The notes under the pieces: model-generated | Database searches by the model: none | The model's input: the letters and a program-made list of their open reading frames with translations, nothing else | Told to the model about the DNA's origin: nothing | Virus record (IMG/VR): IMGVR_UViG_3300032307_000830 | Location: 1-64,000 of that record | DNA from: a virus | Strand: one strand, 5' to 3' | DNA length: 64,000 nucleotides | Translations under genes and position numbers: made by a program | In this document: positions 43,896 through 52,893 of the stretch, one piece after another | Layout: the number at the start of each line of letters is the position of its first letter | How positions within the stretch are numbered: the stretch's first letter is position 1

Positions 43896-43919
43896 AATGA
43901 GGGTAAACAAACCCTCATT
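43896..43919 (-). terminator. Rho-independent terminator
   Basis: AATGAGGGT pairs with ACCCTCATT around a 6-base loop, followed on the - strand by T8. It ends the transcript of the 64-residue protein gene at 43946-44140. Confidence 0.92.
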
Positions 43920-43945
43920 ATTAAAAAATTTTATAGTAGTTAGTA

Positions 43946-44140
43946 TTATTTTTCTACTTCATTAACGATTTCGTCAAATTTACCAGATTTAGCGGCCTCA
44001 ACAAAATCAGCAAATTGATTTTTTGTCCAAGTTGTTATACCTTCTGGTCCGTTCTTATCACCTAAAACAATTGCGTCTGATTGAACCTCAATTACTGGAC
44101 AGCACTTATTTTTACAAAATTTAATTACGTTGTTTTCCAT
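43946..44140 (-). CDS. Small DUF397-like protein (tentative)
   Basis: The 64 residues contain CCPVIEVQSDAIVLGDKNGPEG and a C-terminal TKNQFADFVEAAKSGKFD. This beta-turn-helix outline is strikingly like DUF397 proteins of actinobacteria (D-K-x-P, then W/F-x-x-F...G-x-FD), although homology over such a short length cannot be shown by eye. Three Cys cluster near the N-terminus. It is the last gene of its transcript. Confidence 0.7.
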   Translation of the reverse strand: MENNVIKFCKNKCCPVIEVQSDAIVLGDKNGPEGITTWTKNQFADFVEAAKSGKFDEIVNEVEK

Positions 44141-44144
44141 TTTT

Positions 44145-44756
44145 TTATTTCTTTGTTGTTTTGTTATTATTTTCTTTTAAAACATTCAATTTACCACCAA
44201 ATACTTTATCACCGATTTTTATTTGGAAATTCTCATCGATGCTAGTTTTCTTAGCTTGTTCCTCAAGAACTGCCTCAACAGTTTTTTTAATGATGTACTC
44301 AATTAATTGTACATCCATTACTGGTTGTTGTGTTGGCTCTTGTTGTCTCTGAGTTGGTTTATCATATTGTTGTACAACTTCTTGAATTTGTTTCATTTTA
44401 GGTTGTGCCTGGGCAACTTTCTCCATCAAACTATCCATACCAACTGGGACCGTTGGATCCACAATTGGGTTTTCGATAAAGGATTGTAATATTTCCTTAG
44501 GCATTTTAGATGTGCTTAAATTTTTCATAGTATTTTTAGGTGCGTTACCGCCAGCTGCTCTAGTTCTAGCAACCATGTCAGCTTCACTAAGATATTCTGG
44601 TTCACGTTCTGGTGCATCATCAGAATACATAGCTCTGTTTATTTGTGGTTGTTGACTCATACTAGTTCCACCAGTATTAGCTTCAACCTTTTGCATTACC
44701 TGTCTAGCTTTGGCGATACCTTGTGCCAATATACTTGCTTTGTCTTGGTTATCCAT
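44145..44756 (-). CDS. Unknown protein, Gln-rich middle
   Basis: The 203 residues have no recognised fold. They show an N-terminal helix (KASILAQGIAKARQVMQKVE), a disordered Gln/Pro stretch around 130-145 and a C-terminal helix plus strand with LKENNNKTTKK. It overlaps the WYL-like gene by 8 bp. It could be a minor head protein or a transcript-binding adaptor; neither is supported directly. Confidence 0.78.
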   Translation of the reverse strand: MDNQDKASILAQGIAKARQVMQKVEANTGGTSMSQQPQINRAMYSDDAPEREPEYLSEADMVARTRAAGGNAPKNTMKNLSTSKMPKEILQSFIENPIVDPTVPVGMDSLMEKVAQAQPKMKQIQEVVQQYDKPTQRQQEPTQQPVMDVQLIEYIIKKTVEAVLEEQAKKTSIDENFQIKIGDKVFGGKLNVLKENNNKTTKK

Positions 44757-45306
44757 ATATTTTATATATCCATTTTAAAAATCCAGAACTATGAGTTTCA
44801 TTAATTTCAACGCTTTCCTCATCCTCTGGTTTATTTTCTGGGGTCGGTGCCTTATAATTAGGATCTTTAAAGTTTGGGTCTTTTGGTCCAGCTGGTTTGC
44901 TAACATTTACAAATGAAATGGCTTTATCACCATCCATCTTTCTATCAGAACCATCTGTTCTATAACCTGATTGGGGATCAAAAGTTTTAAGCTCCTTACC
45001 AGTTGAATCAAATAATATATCCACAGTCCCATCTTTAATCTCATCCACAAGAAATGTTTTCCACTTTTGGTTTGCCGTGTTAGTTACCCCAACTGTTTGG
45101 TATGCTCTAAGCATCCATTTACCAGTAGCCTTACTTTTACCTAAAGCAACTGGCTGTACACGTCTATAGTTTTGTTTAGTGTACTTTTTTTCGTTTGGGT
45201 CGCTAACTTTGACACCCCTATACCAAAATACGATCTCATATTTATTTTCGATCGCGTATCTTAGCATATTAAGCTTATCATCACCCGCGTTTTCAATTAT
45301 AAGCAT
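44749..45306 (-). CDS. WYL-like domain protein
   Basis: Residues 12-95 fit the WYL fold: LRYAIENKYEIVFWYRG, YRRVQPVALGKSK, GKWMLRAYQT and KWKTFLVDEI. WYL domains bind nucleic acid or nucleotides and regulate transcription or defence in bacteria. The usual N-terminal helix-turn-helix is missing here. The C-terminal 70 residues are Pro/Lys-rich and end in a short hydrophobic segment, SGFLKWIYKIYG. It may be a phage regulator or an anti-defence protein. Confidence 0.75.
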   Translation of the reverse strand: MLIIENAGDDKLNMLRYAIENKYEIVFWYRGVKVSDPNEKKYTKQNYRRVQPVALGKSKATGKWMLRAYQTVGVTNTANQKWKTFLVDEIKDGTVDILFDSTGKELKTFDPQSGYRTDGSDRKMDGDKAISFVNVSKPAGPKDPNFKDPNYKAPTPENKPEDEESVEINETHSSGFLKWIYKIYG

Positions 45307-45318
45307 ATAATTTTAAAA

Positions 45319-45585
45319 TTAAACAACAGATGAGTCTGGATAAGTATTATTTTCTTTGTAGTTGTTAACAGCGATTAATTTAGATCTTTCTTCAACATCA
45401 GTTTTATTACCGATACTATCTTTACCCTTTTCATCACCATCAGATAACGCATTTGGGTTTGTTGCGCTATATTCAAATGAGTTCGGTTTATACTCGTTAA
45501 TTGGAATTAACTTACCATCTCTTTCTTGTGTAGCAACTTGTCTTAATTGTTCAGACGCTGGTACTTTTAAAATATTGTCAGCCAT
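45319..45585 (-). CDS. Small unknown protein, 88 residues
   Basis: A charged, probably disordered protein (PNALSDGDEKGKDSIGNKTD) with no recognised domain. It is tightly packed between two other unknown genes (2 and 12 bp gaps), so it is translated from the same message. Confidence 0.72.
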   Translation of the reverse strand: MADNILKVPASEQLRQVATQERDGKLIPINEYKPNSFEYSATNPNALSDGDEKGKDSIGNKTDVEERSKLIAVNNYKENNTYPDSSVV

Positions 45586-45587
45586 AA

Positions 45588-46085
45588 TTACATTTTATTT
45601 ATTAAATTTTTTATTTTATTAACACTCTCTAATAACGCACTATTTGTCATTAGATCGGGTGTATCCATTATCCTGTCATCTAAACTAGTATCAAAATCAT
45701 CACCTTCAGAATCTTTTCTAAATTGGTTATCCATACCAGCATTAGTTCTAGCTACTTTATTACCATTTACACGAGTTCTTTCATTTTTTATTAACTCCTG
45801 TACCCATTTATTCATAACCTCACCACCGTTAAGTTCATATTCAACTGGGTTAACATTATCTCTGTCAACATTATCAAAATAAGATTTGATCATAACTAGA
45901 TTAACAAATGGTTGGTTAGGGTTATTTAACAAGTGGTTAGCTCTTTTGTAACCTTTAACTGTTTTTTGGTCACCAAACTTATTTAATACGTTTTTTATAT
46001 GATGCAAAACTTCCTCTGGTATATCGTATCGATTACCAATTAATTTAGCGTTTTCCTCATATAAGAAATTAGGTTCGTTAAACAT
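45588..46085 (-). CDS. Unknown protein, 165 residues
   Basis: Mostly helical in the first half (LIGNRYDIPEEVLHHIKNVL), then an Asp-rich linker and a short C-terminal helix containing ALLE|SVNK, a candidate prohead protease site. It overlaps the upstream gene by 8 bp. Function unknown. Confidence 0.77.
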   Translation of the reverse strand: MFNEPNFLYEENAKLIGNRYDIPEEVLHHIKNVLNKFGDQKTVKGYKRANHLLNNPNQPFVNLVMIKSYFDNVDRDNVNPVEYELNGGEVMNKWVQELIKNERTRVNGNKVARTNAGMDNQFRKDSEGDDFDTSLDDRIMDTPDLMTNSALLESVNKIKNLINKM

Positions 46086-46647
46086 TGTTTAATGATTTTT
46101 CAAAATATGATAACAAAACCTTTTTTTCAGCCTCGTTCATGTTTTCGTTGAAAAACTCGATTAATTGGTCAAATTTGCCCAATATTAGGTTTTCTTTATC
46201 TTTAATTTCTTCGATTGTCGGTAACTCTTTAGGCATTAACCTATCACCCTCGTTTTTTCTAGACAGAAGATCTTCTAACATTTTAAAAGCTCTTTCTTTA
46301 GCAACTTTTTTTAACTCTTCCTTAGGATTAGCTGGTTTTACATCTTTCATTCTAGGCTTTGCCTCTAGAAAATAATCTTCAAAAGTGTGTTCCATACCCT
46401 TTTCATAGAGATATTCATAAAACTTTTTAGGGTTATCCTTATGTTTATCAGCCTCTTTGTTAAAAGGTAGGGTTGCTTCACCGTAATATCTCCTATAATT
46501 CTGAAAAACAAATGGTTGTCTTGTTTTCAAAATAGTGGCATCGGTTGTATCGTGAGTTGTCGCGGTATAATCAATATATTTTTTGTCACCTTTGATTATA
46601 TCACCGTCAGAATCAATAAACTCCTTAATATTTTTATTACTTTCCAT
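46078..46647 (-). CDS. Unknown helical protein, 189 residues
   Basis: A strongly charged protein with long C-terminal helices (KEELKKVAKERAFKMLEDLL and onward). It starts a run of small unknown genes downstream of the DNA polymerase and carries a GATATTTAT motif 15 nt before its ATG, so it is probably a late gene. Confidence 0.78.
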   Translation of the reverse strand: MESNKNIKEFIDSDGDIIKGDKKYIDYTATTHDTTDATILKTRQPFVFQNYRRYYGEATLPFNKEADKHKDNPKKFYEYLYEKGMEHTFEDYFLEAKPRMKDVKPANPKEELKKVAKERAFKMLEDLLSRKNEGDRLMPKELPTIEEIKDKENLILGKFDQLIEFFNENMNEAEKKVLLSYFEKSLNNV

Positions 46648-46661
46648 TCGATATTTTATCT

Positions 46662-46670
46662 ATAAATATC
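46662..46670 (-). promoter_or_regulatory. GATATTTAT late-promoter candidate
   Basis: The - strand reads CACCGATATTTATAGATAAAATATCG, 15 nt before the ATG at 46647 and in the gap after DNA polymerase. It lies within an imperfect GATATTTTATC-type dyad. Confidence 0.5.
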
Positions 46671-46692
46671 GGTGATTTAAGTAATATTTCAA

Positions 46693-49600
46693 TTAAACTG
46701 GAATTTCTTCATCAAACCCAGGTAATTTAAAGACAATGTTATCTTCAAACCAATAATCTGGCTCATAATTTAATTTAACCCAGAACTCCCTCTCCATTTG
46801 TGATGGAGTATAGAATTCATATAATGTATCTTGATCCGCTATATCATCTGGTTCATCATTAACCAAATCCAACTCAGATTTAAGAAACATTTTTTTATCC
46901 TCTGGTTTTGTTATTAAGATATCATATCTATGTACTTTTGGGAAGGCTACAAGTAGAGGTTCAACCTTTTTATTGAATGAGTCTAGGTATTTCGGTACAT
47001 TATACTCACCAATATAATCAGGTTGGTTCTCTATAATGTCATTTGGTACCAATGAAGCGTACATATTACCATTTTTGTCTTCCTGAGCATCGCCGTGCGA
47101 TTTAACCTTACCGTTATTCACATAGTATATAGTATCACCAAGGTTCACATTTAAATTATGTTGTATAGCTAATTCCATGTGAGCTTGTTTAGCCAACTGC
47201 TTACCGTTTTTATCACCACCGCGATTTATGTAATCATTTATCGACTTCTTGACTCTTGCTTTTGTTGCAATTTTAGCTAACGGTATTTGTCTGTTGTAGA
47301 TTTTTTCAGCATACTCATGGTAATATTGCACGAATTCATAACCTTGTCCGTTCAATAACATCTTCATACCTTTACCCAAAAACTCCTCAATGTATAAAGG
47401 CATGGCTTTAGACTTGATACTGTTACCTGTTAAACTCACGGAACCATCATCTTCTAATAAAGCGTAGTTTTTTCTGGATAAATTAATAGTTGCTGGCCAA
47501 ATACCGTCTAAACCAAGACCCATCTCACCTCGCATGTAGGTGTCATTAAATTCCGCAACAACAGCTTTAACACCAGTGTACTCTTTACCAGCTTCAACCT
47601 CATCATTTAAACCCTTTCCGATGTATTTGAATGGTTCGCCATCTTTAGGGGCCATGAAGTTAACACCGTCCGTATCTAACACCAGCGGTTCGTAACCCCT
47701 TTTTGTGTAGAATTTAACCATTAACCTCAAATATTGTCTTGCCGTACATGTAATTCGCTCACTGACATCGATTTCAGCCCATTGAAAGGCCATAGGAGCT
47801 CCAAGGGCACCGAACATCGAGTTGATAAAGATCTTAAGCGGTAACTGCTTACGTTTATATTTATCGGCCAATTGGTAGTTACCTTCTTTTTTATATTTGT
47901 CAGATAATTTCTTAGCCTTGAAACGTTCGGTGTGGAAATATTTCAACATCGATTTCATCGCACCGTTAATATCAACGCTTGGGAACACATCGTGGGCCAA
48001 CTGAATAGCTGGGTAAAGTGAGTTGTAGTCCATCTTTCTTAAAGTGGTTGAGTAACCAACTTTGAATAGTCTTGATAAACCACCTGTATAATCTCTTTTT
48101 GTGTCGGAAATAGGTATGGCTAAGTTGTTTTCAAAAGAATAAGCCATCATAAGTAACTTCCAAAGACCAGCAGTACCCATTGTTGAGACTCTTTGATATG
48201 TGGTTGGTACTAGTTTAGCCAACAAAAAGGAAGATTGGTTATATACCGCATCGACTTCCATTGTTTCCCATAAGTCATCAATAAGATATCGCTCAACAAT
48301 ATATTTACCATCAACCTCTTGAATGGAATTTACATAAGCTCTTAATGCTCTATAAGTGTCCATTAAAAAACTAAATGTTTTTGGAGCTCTCATCTTTAAT
48401 TGAGATAACCCACTACCAGGAACATTCGTTGGGAATACGACAGTTTTACCGTTTTTTAGGTGTTGGATTATTTCTTTAACACCCTCATTAATTTTAACCT
48501 TATTACTATCAAACTCATTGTCGTTAAAGAACGAATCATCGGTCATATAAGGTTTTTTCTTTGTTACGATACCAACAGTGTTTGGTTCACCGCGCATTTC
48601 TTTAGCCTGACCACCATAACCCTCTCTTAACTCATTGTCTCCGTAAACAAATACCTTATCTGGGTTTTGTTGGACGTGTTCTCTGGTTATATTATCCATG
48701 AACTCGATTGTTGGTTTTGTTGTTGTGTATCCACCATCTCGATCGTCAAAATAATAAGGTTTTTCCGAGTACCAGGTGTTACCGATCTTATCACCAAGAA
48801 TATAAACACGGTTTTTCTTAGCAATCTTGTTGTATTTACAAACGTATTTCAAACCAACAGATTTCATACTAGAATCAATCGCTTGTGCACGTCTAGCTGA
48901 GTGCATAATATCAATGATACTATAACCAAACATATTTGTTTGGGTGTAATCCTCAACCTCGTTACCTAATTTGAGCATTGATTGTTTGTTGTTTATTAAC
49001 TCACCAACCTTAAGTGTAATCGCTATTTCTTGTATATTTAAACCAAGGATTTCACATCTTTTAAAAAAGAATGGCCAGTCAAAGTTTGCGCTGTTATAAC
49101 CCGCAATAATTGTTGGTTTAATATCGTTAATTCTCTCAAAGAATTTAATGATACCCTGTCTTTCAGATTCATCGTTATCCTCAATAGGTATGATTTCTTC
49201 AACACCCTTATTGGTGTATATACCAATCAAGAAAATTCGGTTGGTTTGCGGGTCAAGTCCTGTTGTCTCTAAGTCGAATATGAATTTATGAATATCATCA
49301 TACTCCTCAAACCCCTTAAATAGTCGTTTACCAGTATGTATAAAATACTGCTCGACTGGTGGTATCATTAAAAAATGTGATTTAATATCGTGTCTTGTGT
49401 CGTAAATATAGATACCACCTTCTCTAAAGAAAGCTTTCATTCTTTCATTACCTTGCGTACAGGTAACCAAATATTTATATCCCTCAACAAGTTTTGGGTG
49501 GTCACCGTGTTCAAGTACTTTAATATCGATACCGTATCTTTGTCTAGCCGCTTTAATCTTTGAGTCGCTGTTTCCGTAGAAATTTGTTAATTCCTTAACC

Positions 49601-49794
49601 TTATTAAGGTTTTTTATCCACATAAAAGCCAATAAAGGTTCCGTTTCAGTATAATTACCTAGTTCTGGATCCTGTTTTATCTTATGGATTAAATTAGTTT
49701 CCGCGTCATATTCGACATTGACAATATATTTTTCATCGTCATGTCCATTAAGGAACTTTTCTATATTCTCAAGCGAAATCTTATACTCGGCCAT
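46693..49794 (-). CDS. Family B DNA polymerase, T4 gp43-like, with an inserted extra domain
   Basis: The N-terminal domain is followed by the 3'-5' exonuclease (FDLETTGLD, 173-181; AGYNSANFDWPFF, 231-243). The polymerase has motif A MDYNSLYPAIQL (588-599), motif B KIFINSMFGALG (654-665) and motif C LDTDG (706-710). T4 polymerase runs directly from the exonuclease end into the YIVERYLIDDLWET region. Here residues about 362-488 form an additional domain (VFVYGDNELREGYGGQAKEMR, EPNTVGIVTKKK, FPTNVPGSGLSQLK) that elsewhere occurs as a stand-alone phage protein of unknown function. All catalytic residues are intact. Confidence 0.96.
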   Translation of the reverse strand: MAEYKISLENIEKFLNGHDDEKYIVNVEYDAETNLIHKIKQDPELGNYTETEPLLAFMWIKNLNKVKELTNFYGNSDSKIKAARQRYGIDIKVLEHGDHPKLVEGYKYLVTCTQGNERMKAFFREGGIYIYDTRHDIKSHFLMIPPVEQYFIHTGKRLFKGFEEYDDIHKFIFDLETTGLDPQTNRIFLIGIYTNKGVEEIIPIEDNDESERQGIIKFFERINDIKPTIIAGYNSANFDWPFFFKRCEILGLNIQEIAITLKVGELINNKQSMLKLGNEVEDYTQTNMFGYSIIDIMHSARRAQAIDSSMKSVGLKYVCKYNKIAKKNRVYILGDKIGNTWYSEKPYYFDDRDGGYTTTKPTIEFMDNITREHVQQNPDKVFVYGDNELREGYGGQAKEMRGEPNTVGIVTKKKPYMTDDSFFNDNEFDSNKVKINEGVKEIIQHLKNGKTVVFPTNVPGSGLSQLKMRAPKTFSFLMDTYRALRAYVNSIQEVDGKYIVERYLIDDLWETMEVDAVYNQSSFLLAKLVPTTYQRVSTMGTAGLWKLLMMAYSFENNLAIPISDTKRDYTGGLSRLFKVGYSTTLRKMDYNSLYPAIQLAHDVFPSVDINGAMKSMLKYFHTERFKAKKLSDKYKKEGNYQLADKYKRKQLPLKIFINSMFGALGAPMAFQWAEIDVSERITCTARQYLRLMVKFYTKRGYEPLVLDTDGVNFMAPKDGEPFKYIGKGLNDEVEAGKEYTGVKAVVAEFNDTYMRGEMGLGLDGIWPATINLSRKNYALLEDDGSVSLTGNSIKSKAMPLYIEEFLGKGMKMLLNGQGYEFVQYYHEYAEKIYNRQIPLAKIATKARVKKSINDYINRGGDKNGKQLAKQAHMELAIQHNLNVNLGDTIYYVNNGKVKSHGDAQEDKNGNMYASLVPNDIIENQPDYIGEYNVPKYLDSFNKKVEPLLVAFPKVHRYDILITKPEDKKMFLKSELDLVNDEPDDIADQDTLYEFYTPSQMEREFWVKLNYEPDYWFEDNIVFKLPGFDEEIPV
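48331..48711 (-). other. Inserted DUF7831-like domain inside DNA polymerase
   Basis: This in-frame stretch of about 127 codons lies between the exonuclease and the palm/fingers of the polymerase. The motifs VFVYGDNELREGYGGQA, TKKKPYM and FPTNVPGSGLS resemble a small domain often found as a separate protein in phages. The family name is from memory and should be tested. Flanking sequence matches gp43 on both sides. Confidence 0.7.
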
Positions 49795-49811
49795 AATTTA
49801 TTATTTTGGCA

Positions 49812-49819
49812 CAAATATA
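49812..49819 (-). promoter_or_regulatory. TATATTTG promoter-like box before DNA polymerase
   Basis: The - strand reads TTATTACTATATTTGTGCC, 17 nt before the polymerase ATG. It shares a 15-mer with the box before the glycan operon at 11275-11282. The early or middle timing expected for a polymerase fits a host-type promoter. Confidence 0.6.
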
Positions 49820-49874
49820 GTAATAAATGTATTAATAGTGAAATTTTCTACAAAAAAAACTTAAAATATTGATT

Positions 49875-50276
49875 TTAAACAATATCTGTTTTAATAAACG
49901 AGTCCAAAATATGGATGTACAATTCTTCTTGTATTGGTGCGATTAGTTCACCATAGACAGATGTTGGGTCCGCTAAATCAAAAAGAGTTAATTTAAACTC
50001 ACCCAAAAAAATACCTGGTTTGTCAGTGTCGTCTTTTGTAAATTGGTAGGTTACAATGTAATGTTTATTACCATCCTCATCACACGGATTCTCTAAAACA
50101 ATCTTAGCTTCTTTATTAGCGACTTTATAGATCCCAGTTTTTTCGTCTTTCATTGCGAAAGTTGCCACGCAATTTTCTATTAATTCTTCGAAACGTCTAA
50201 AATCATTACGCCCATCTCTGAAAACTTTCATTTTCAAAATCGGTAATGTTGAATTTTGTCTTATACTGAATACCAT
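49875..50276 (-). CDS. Putative baseplate/fibre-associated protein, BppU-like fold
   Basis: The 133 residues follow the pattern of the N-terminal domain of phage baseplate upper proteins (DUF2479 type): IRQNSTLPILKMKVFRD, CVATFAMKDEKTG, AKIVLENP, HYIVTYQFTKDDTDKPG and GEFKLTLFD. That suggests a small beta-sandwich attached to the baseplate or fibres. The similarity is by pattern only. It overlaps the upstream structural gene by one base and carries a late-type motif inside that gene's end. Confidence 0.7.
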   Translation of the reverse strand: MVFSIRQNSTLPILKMKVFRDGRNDFRRFEELIENCVATFAMKDEKTGIYKVANKEAKIVLENPCDEDGNKHYIVTYQFTKDDTDKPGIFLGEFKLTLFDLADPTSVYGELIAPIQEELYIHILDSFIKTDIV

Positions 50277-51796
50277 TAGAATAATTTATTAATAAATATC
50301 TTTCTACCCCCTTTTATTGTTCTTAGGTCATAAATATTGGCCATAGTATTAACTATTTTTTTAACCTCAACGCTATACAAAGGTACACAATACATTTGAA
50401 AATCTTTAACCCCACCTAAAAAGGTTCCAGCAAAAAACTTCTCAAGGACTGTGTTTATTCTTTTTGTCTCATCCAGGTAAAGGGCGTCTACTAGGTTTTG
50501 GGTACCGCCACCAAATGAGATATTAAATGGAACACCCTCTTGGTAGATAGTGTCAACATCTAATTCATGTGGAGTTACCTCAACAAAATCATAATGTCTT
50601 AAAACCAAAAACCCGTTAAGGTATATTGATAACGTACCTCTCCTGTATTTTCCATATAACAGTTCACACGCGTCATTATAACCAAAATCCCTTTCAAAAA
50701 CAGCACTTACGTGTAAGAATTTTTTTTCATTTACATCTATGACTGGTTTTTTGGTGTAACCCTCTTCTATTGTGAAATATTTTGTTACAATTAAAGATAC
50801 GGTGTGGTTTACACATGGATCATCTGGTTGTAATATGAAAGAGTTTGTTGTTATACCACTAACTTCTTGTGTCTGACCAGTATAGCATATATCGGTTGGG
50901 TATATTGTTCGATACCCTATTCTACCGTCATTAGTTATCCTGATACCAAATGCGTTGTAGTATAAATCGGAATATTCTTGGTGGTATTGTAAGACCTGTG
51001 ATTGTGGTGTGTATCGTCTACCCGTATACATTAACCCATTATAGTAGTTAAAATACCCAATATACTTTGAGAACCCATTTAATGTCACCATACCATTGTA
51101 TGTGTATATATTTTGTAGTTCTTTTGGTATTATTGAGTAATTGTCGTTTAGTTTTTTAACTTCGACAACTGTTTTATCCGCGTATTTGTTTTCGGCCCTA
51201 GTTCCGATATAAAATATAAAACCAGTATTACCAGTAAAAACATCATTTAGTGTTGTGCCAGTTGTGGTACCAGTGGTTATCCCAGTAGTAACACCTGTGG
51301 TATCACCAGTTGTCGCACCCGTTGTTATCATCGGAAAGTGTAGCAACATGTTAACACTAAAACCTTTTCTACCTCTAGTCGGGAACCATTCAACTGGTTG
51401 TTTATGTATTTTATAGAACCCCTGATAGAACCCACCAAGTAACTGGTTATAGTATTTATCGCCATCTAATTTCATGCGATCAATTTCGTATGTGTACTGA
51501 CCTGTATACCCAGATACCTCATGAAAACAGAAAGTGTCACCGCTTTCAACAACATATGTTATTTCTGGATCGATGGTTCCATTACCGTTTGGTATGAAGA
51601 AATTATCATAACCATTAAGACCAATATAATCTAACGAAACATTTGTAGCCTGTACAATACCTGGTCTAGAACATAAACCCTCAGTAACATCAATTTTAAT
51701 TAAATGACATTCACTATAGTCACGATAAAAATCTCTACAATCTTTTGTGACAGTTAAATCAAAATATTCACTCTTATCTAGTTCGGTATAAAACAT
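50276..51796 (-). CDS. Putative virion structural protein with TTG repeats and a LamG-like region
   Basis: The 506 residues are beta-rich. A linker around 51251-51331 consists of T-T-G-x units (TTGATTGDTTGVTTG), likely a flexible Thr-rich hinge. The second half (FLHVSAVFERDFGYNDACELL, GTLSIYLNGFLVLRHYDF) has the outline of a concanavalin/LamG-like jelly roll, a frequent carbohydrate-binding fold in phage fibres. It abuts the gp13-like neck gene, so it may be a neck or head fibre. Confidence 0.77.
   Translation of the reverse strand: MFYTELDKSEYFDLTVTKDCRDFYRDYSECHLIKIDVTEGLCSRPGIVQATNVSLDYIGLNGYDNFFIPNGNGTIDPEITYVVESGDTFCFHEVSGYTGQYTYEIDRMKLDGDKYYNQLLGGFYQGFYKIHKQPVEWFPTRGRKGFSVNMLLHFPMITTGATTGDTTGVTTGITTGTTTGTTLNDVFTGNTGFIFYIGTRAENKYADKTVVEVKKLNDNYSIIPKELQNIYTYNGMVTLNGFSKYIGYFNYYNGLMYTGRRYTPQSQVLQYHQEYSDLYYNAFGIRITNDGRIGYRTIYPTDICYTGQTQEVSGITTNSFILQPDDPCVNHTVSLIVTKYFTIEEGYTKKPVIDVNEKKFLHVSAVFERDFGYNDACELLYGKYRRGTLSIYLNGFLVLRHYDFVEVTPHELDVDTIYQEGVPFNISFGGGTQNLVDALYLDETKRINTVLEKFFAGTFLGGVKDFQMYCVPLYSVEVKKIVNTMANIYDLRTIKGGRKIFINKLF
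50292..50301 (-). promoter_or_regulatory. GATATTTAT late-promoter candidate inside a gene end
   Basis: The - strand reads AGATATTTATTAATAAATTATTC, 15 nt before the ATG at 50276 and inside the last codons of the upstream gene (KIFINKLF). Coding constraint may partly explain it. Confidence 0.4.
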
Positions 51797-52887
51797 TATA
51801 TTACTCTAAAAGGTTTTTGGAACGCTCTGTATTTAAGCGCTTTGTTAATTTCTTCAGCTTCCATAGACATCCTTTTCAAGATTTCTAACGGATTCAATTT
51901 AATCATTCTATCTTCCAACTCTTTTTTAAGAGTTATCATTTCGTCTTTACCCTCAGCCAATAGTGATTGGTATTCAATTTCCATTGTCGCGTCTGGGACT
52001 GGTATTTTACCACCAAAAGTACCTCTAACTCTACCTAATGTTTCTTTACACAAAGCAACGAAATATCTTCTGATCCAAGTTTTTGCTGGGTCATTTAAAT
52101 CATCGAAGTCAACATTATCAAGAGGTACATCCATTGGGGATCTGATGATGTCTTTATTTTTCGCTAAACAATCATCTTTTACCTCTGGATTAATATCGTA
52201 ATACCAATACCATACTTTACCCTGGTCAACCATAGCACCTCTAAAATCAAACTTACCACCTGGCGTATTCATTAAGTGAACATATTTTTTACCATCAGGT
52301 GCATTTGTTATTTTATAGATTAATTCCGAACGAATCATTCTATTTTTAAGGTTTCTGTCTGTTGATCTCATCAAAATATCAAAAGCTGGTAGAATATAAT
52401 AACTACCAAGACCCATATATTCAGCGCCAAACTGATTATTCCAAACACCTAAAAACGGGTCAATAACCGATTGGTCAAGAGCTGCTGGTGTAAACCAAAG
52501 AACTTCATTAATCTCCCTGTTAGCAGGTATTTCATACATTTGTTGTCCTTTAACAAGTTCTATGTAATCTTTTTTAAGAACATACCCACCTTCTCCAGCA
52601 CCCAAACCAACTATTTTTGAGTATGAATATGTGTATTGTGTTACAAGATCAAAAGTTCTATATAAAAACGCCCTTGTTAAATCAGCTTCAGTAATATTCA
52701 AACCGATTAAACTAGGCCATTGGTGTTCAATTAACCAGTTGTGTATAAACTCAACGTAATCCTCAACAGCGATTTCAAGTAGGGAGTCCATTTGTTCTTC
52801 CTCTAATTGTATTTTCCTAATTGGTGCGCCAAGCCTATGTTTGGCCTGCTTGTAGATTTTTTGTTTTTCAGTTGGATTTATTCTCAT
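51796..52887 (-). CDS. Neck protein, T4 gp13-like (tentative)
   Basis: ATG at 52887 (MRINPTEKQK) is preferred to the TTG 30 bases upstream, because the promoter-like motif lies in between. The 363-residue protein resembles neck (head-completion) proteins of T4-like phages, notably the early KHRLGAPIRKIQLEEEQMDSLLEIAVEDY and QWPSLIGLN segments. It would bind the portal and connect it to the tail. The gp14-, gp15-, gp18- and gp19-like genes follow on the opposite strand 3-8 kb away, which supports the assignment. Confidence 0.75.
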   Translation of the reverse strand: MRINPTEKQKIYKQAKHRLGAPIRKIQLEEEQMDSLLEIAVEDYVEFIHNWLIEHQWPSLIGLNITEADLTRAFLYRTFDLVTQYTYSYSKIVGLGAGEGGYVLKKDYIELVKGQQMYEIPANREINEVLWFTPAALDQSVIDPFLGVWNNQFGAEYMGLGSYYILPAFDILMRSTDRNLKNRMIRSELIYKITNAPDGKKYVHLMNTPGGKFDFRGAMVDQGKVWYWYYDINPEVKDDCLAKNKDIIRSPMDVPLDNVDFDDLNDPAKTWIRRYFVALCKETLGRVRGTFGGKIPVPDATMEIEYQSLLAEGKDEMITLKKELEDRMIKLNPLEILKRMSMEAEEINKALKYRAFQKPFRVI

Positions 52888-52893
52888 CTTGTT

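Noticed and set aside
43877-43918. Fourteen-residue N-terminal extension of the PfkB kinase
   Set aside because: It would be encoded by the terminator hairpin and T-run of the previous gene; ATG 43876 gives the family's normal start.
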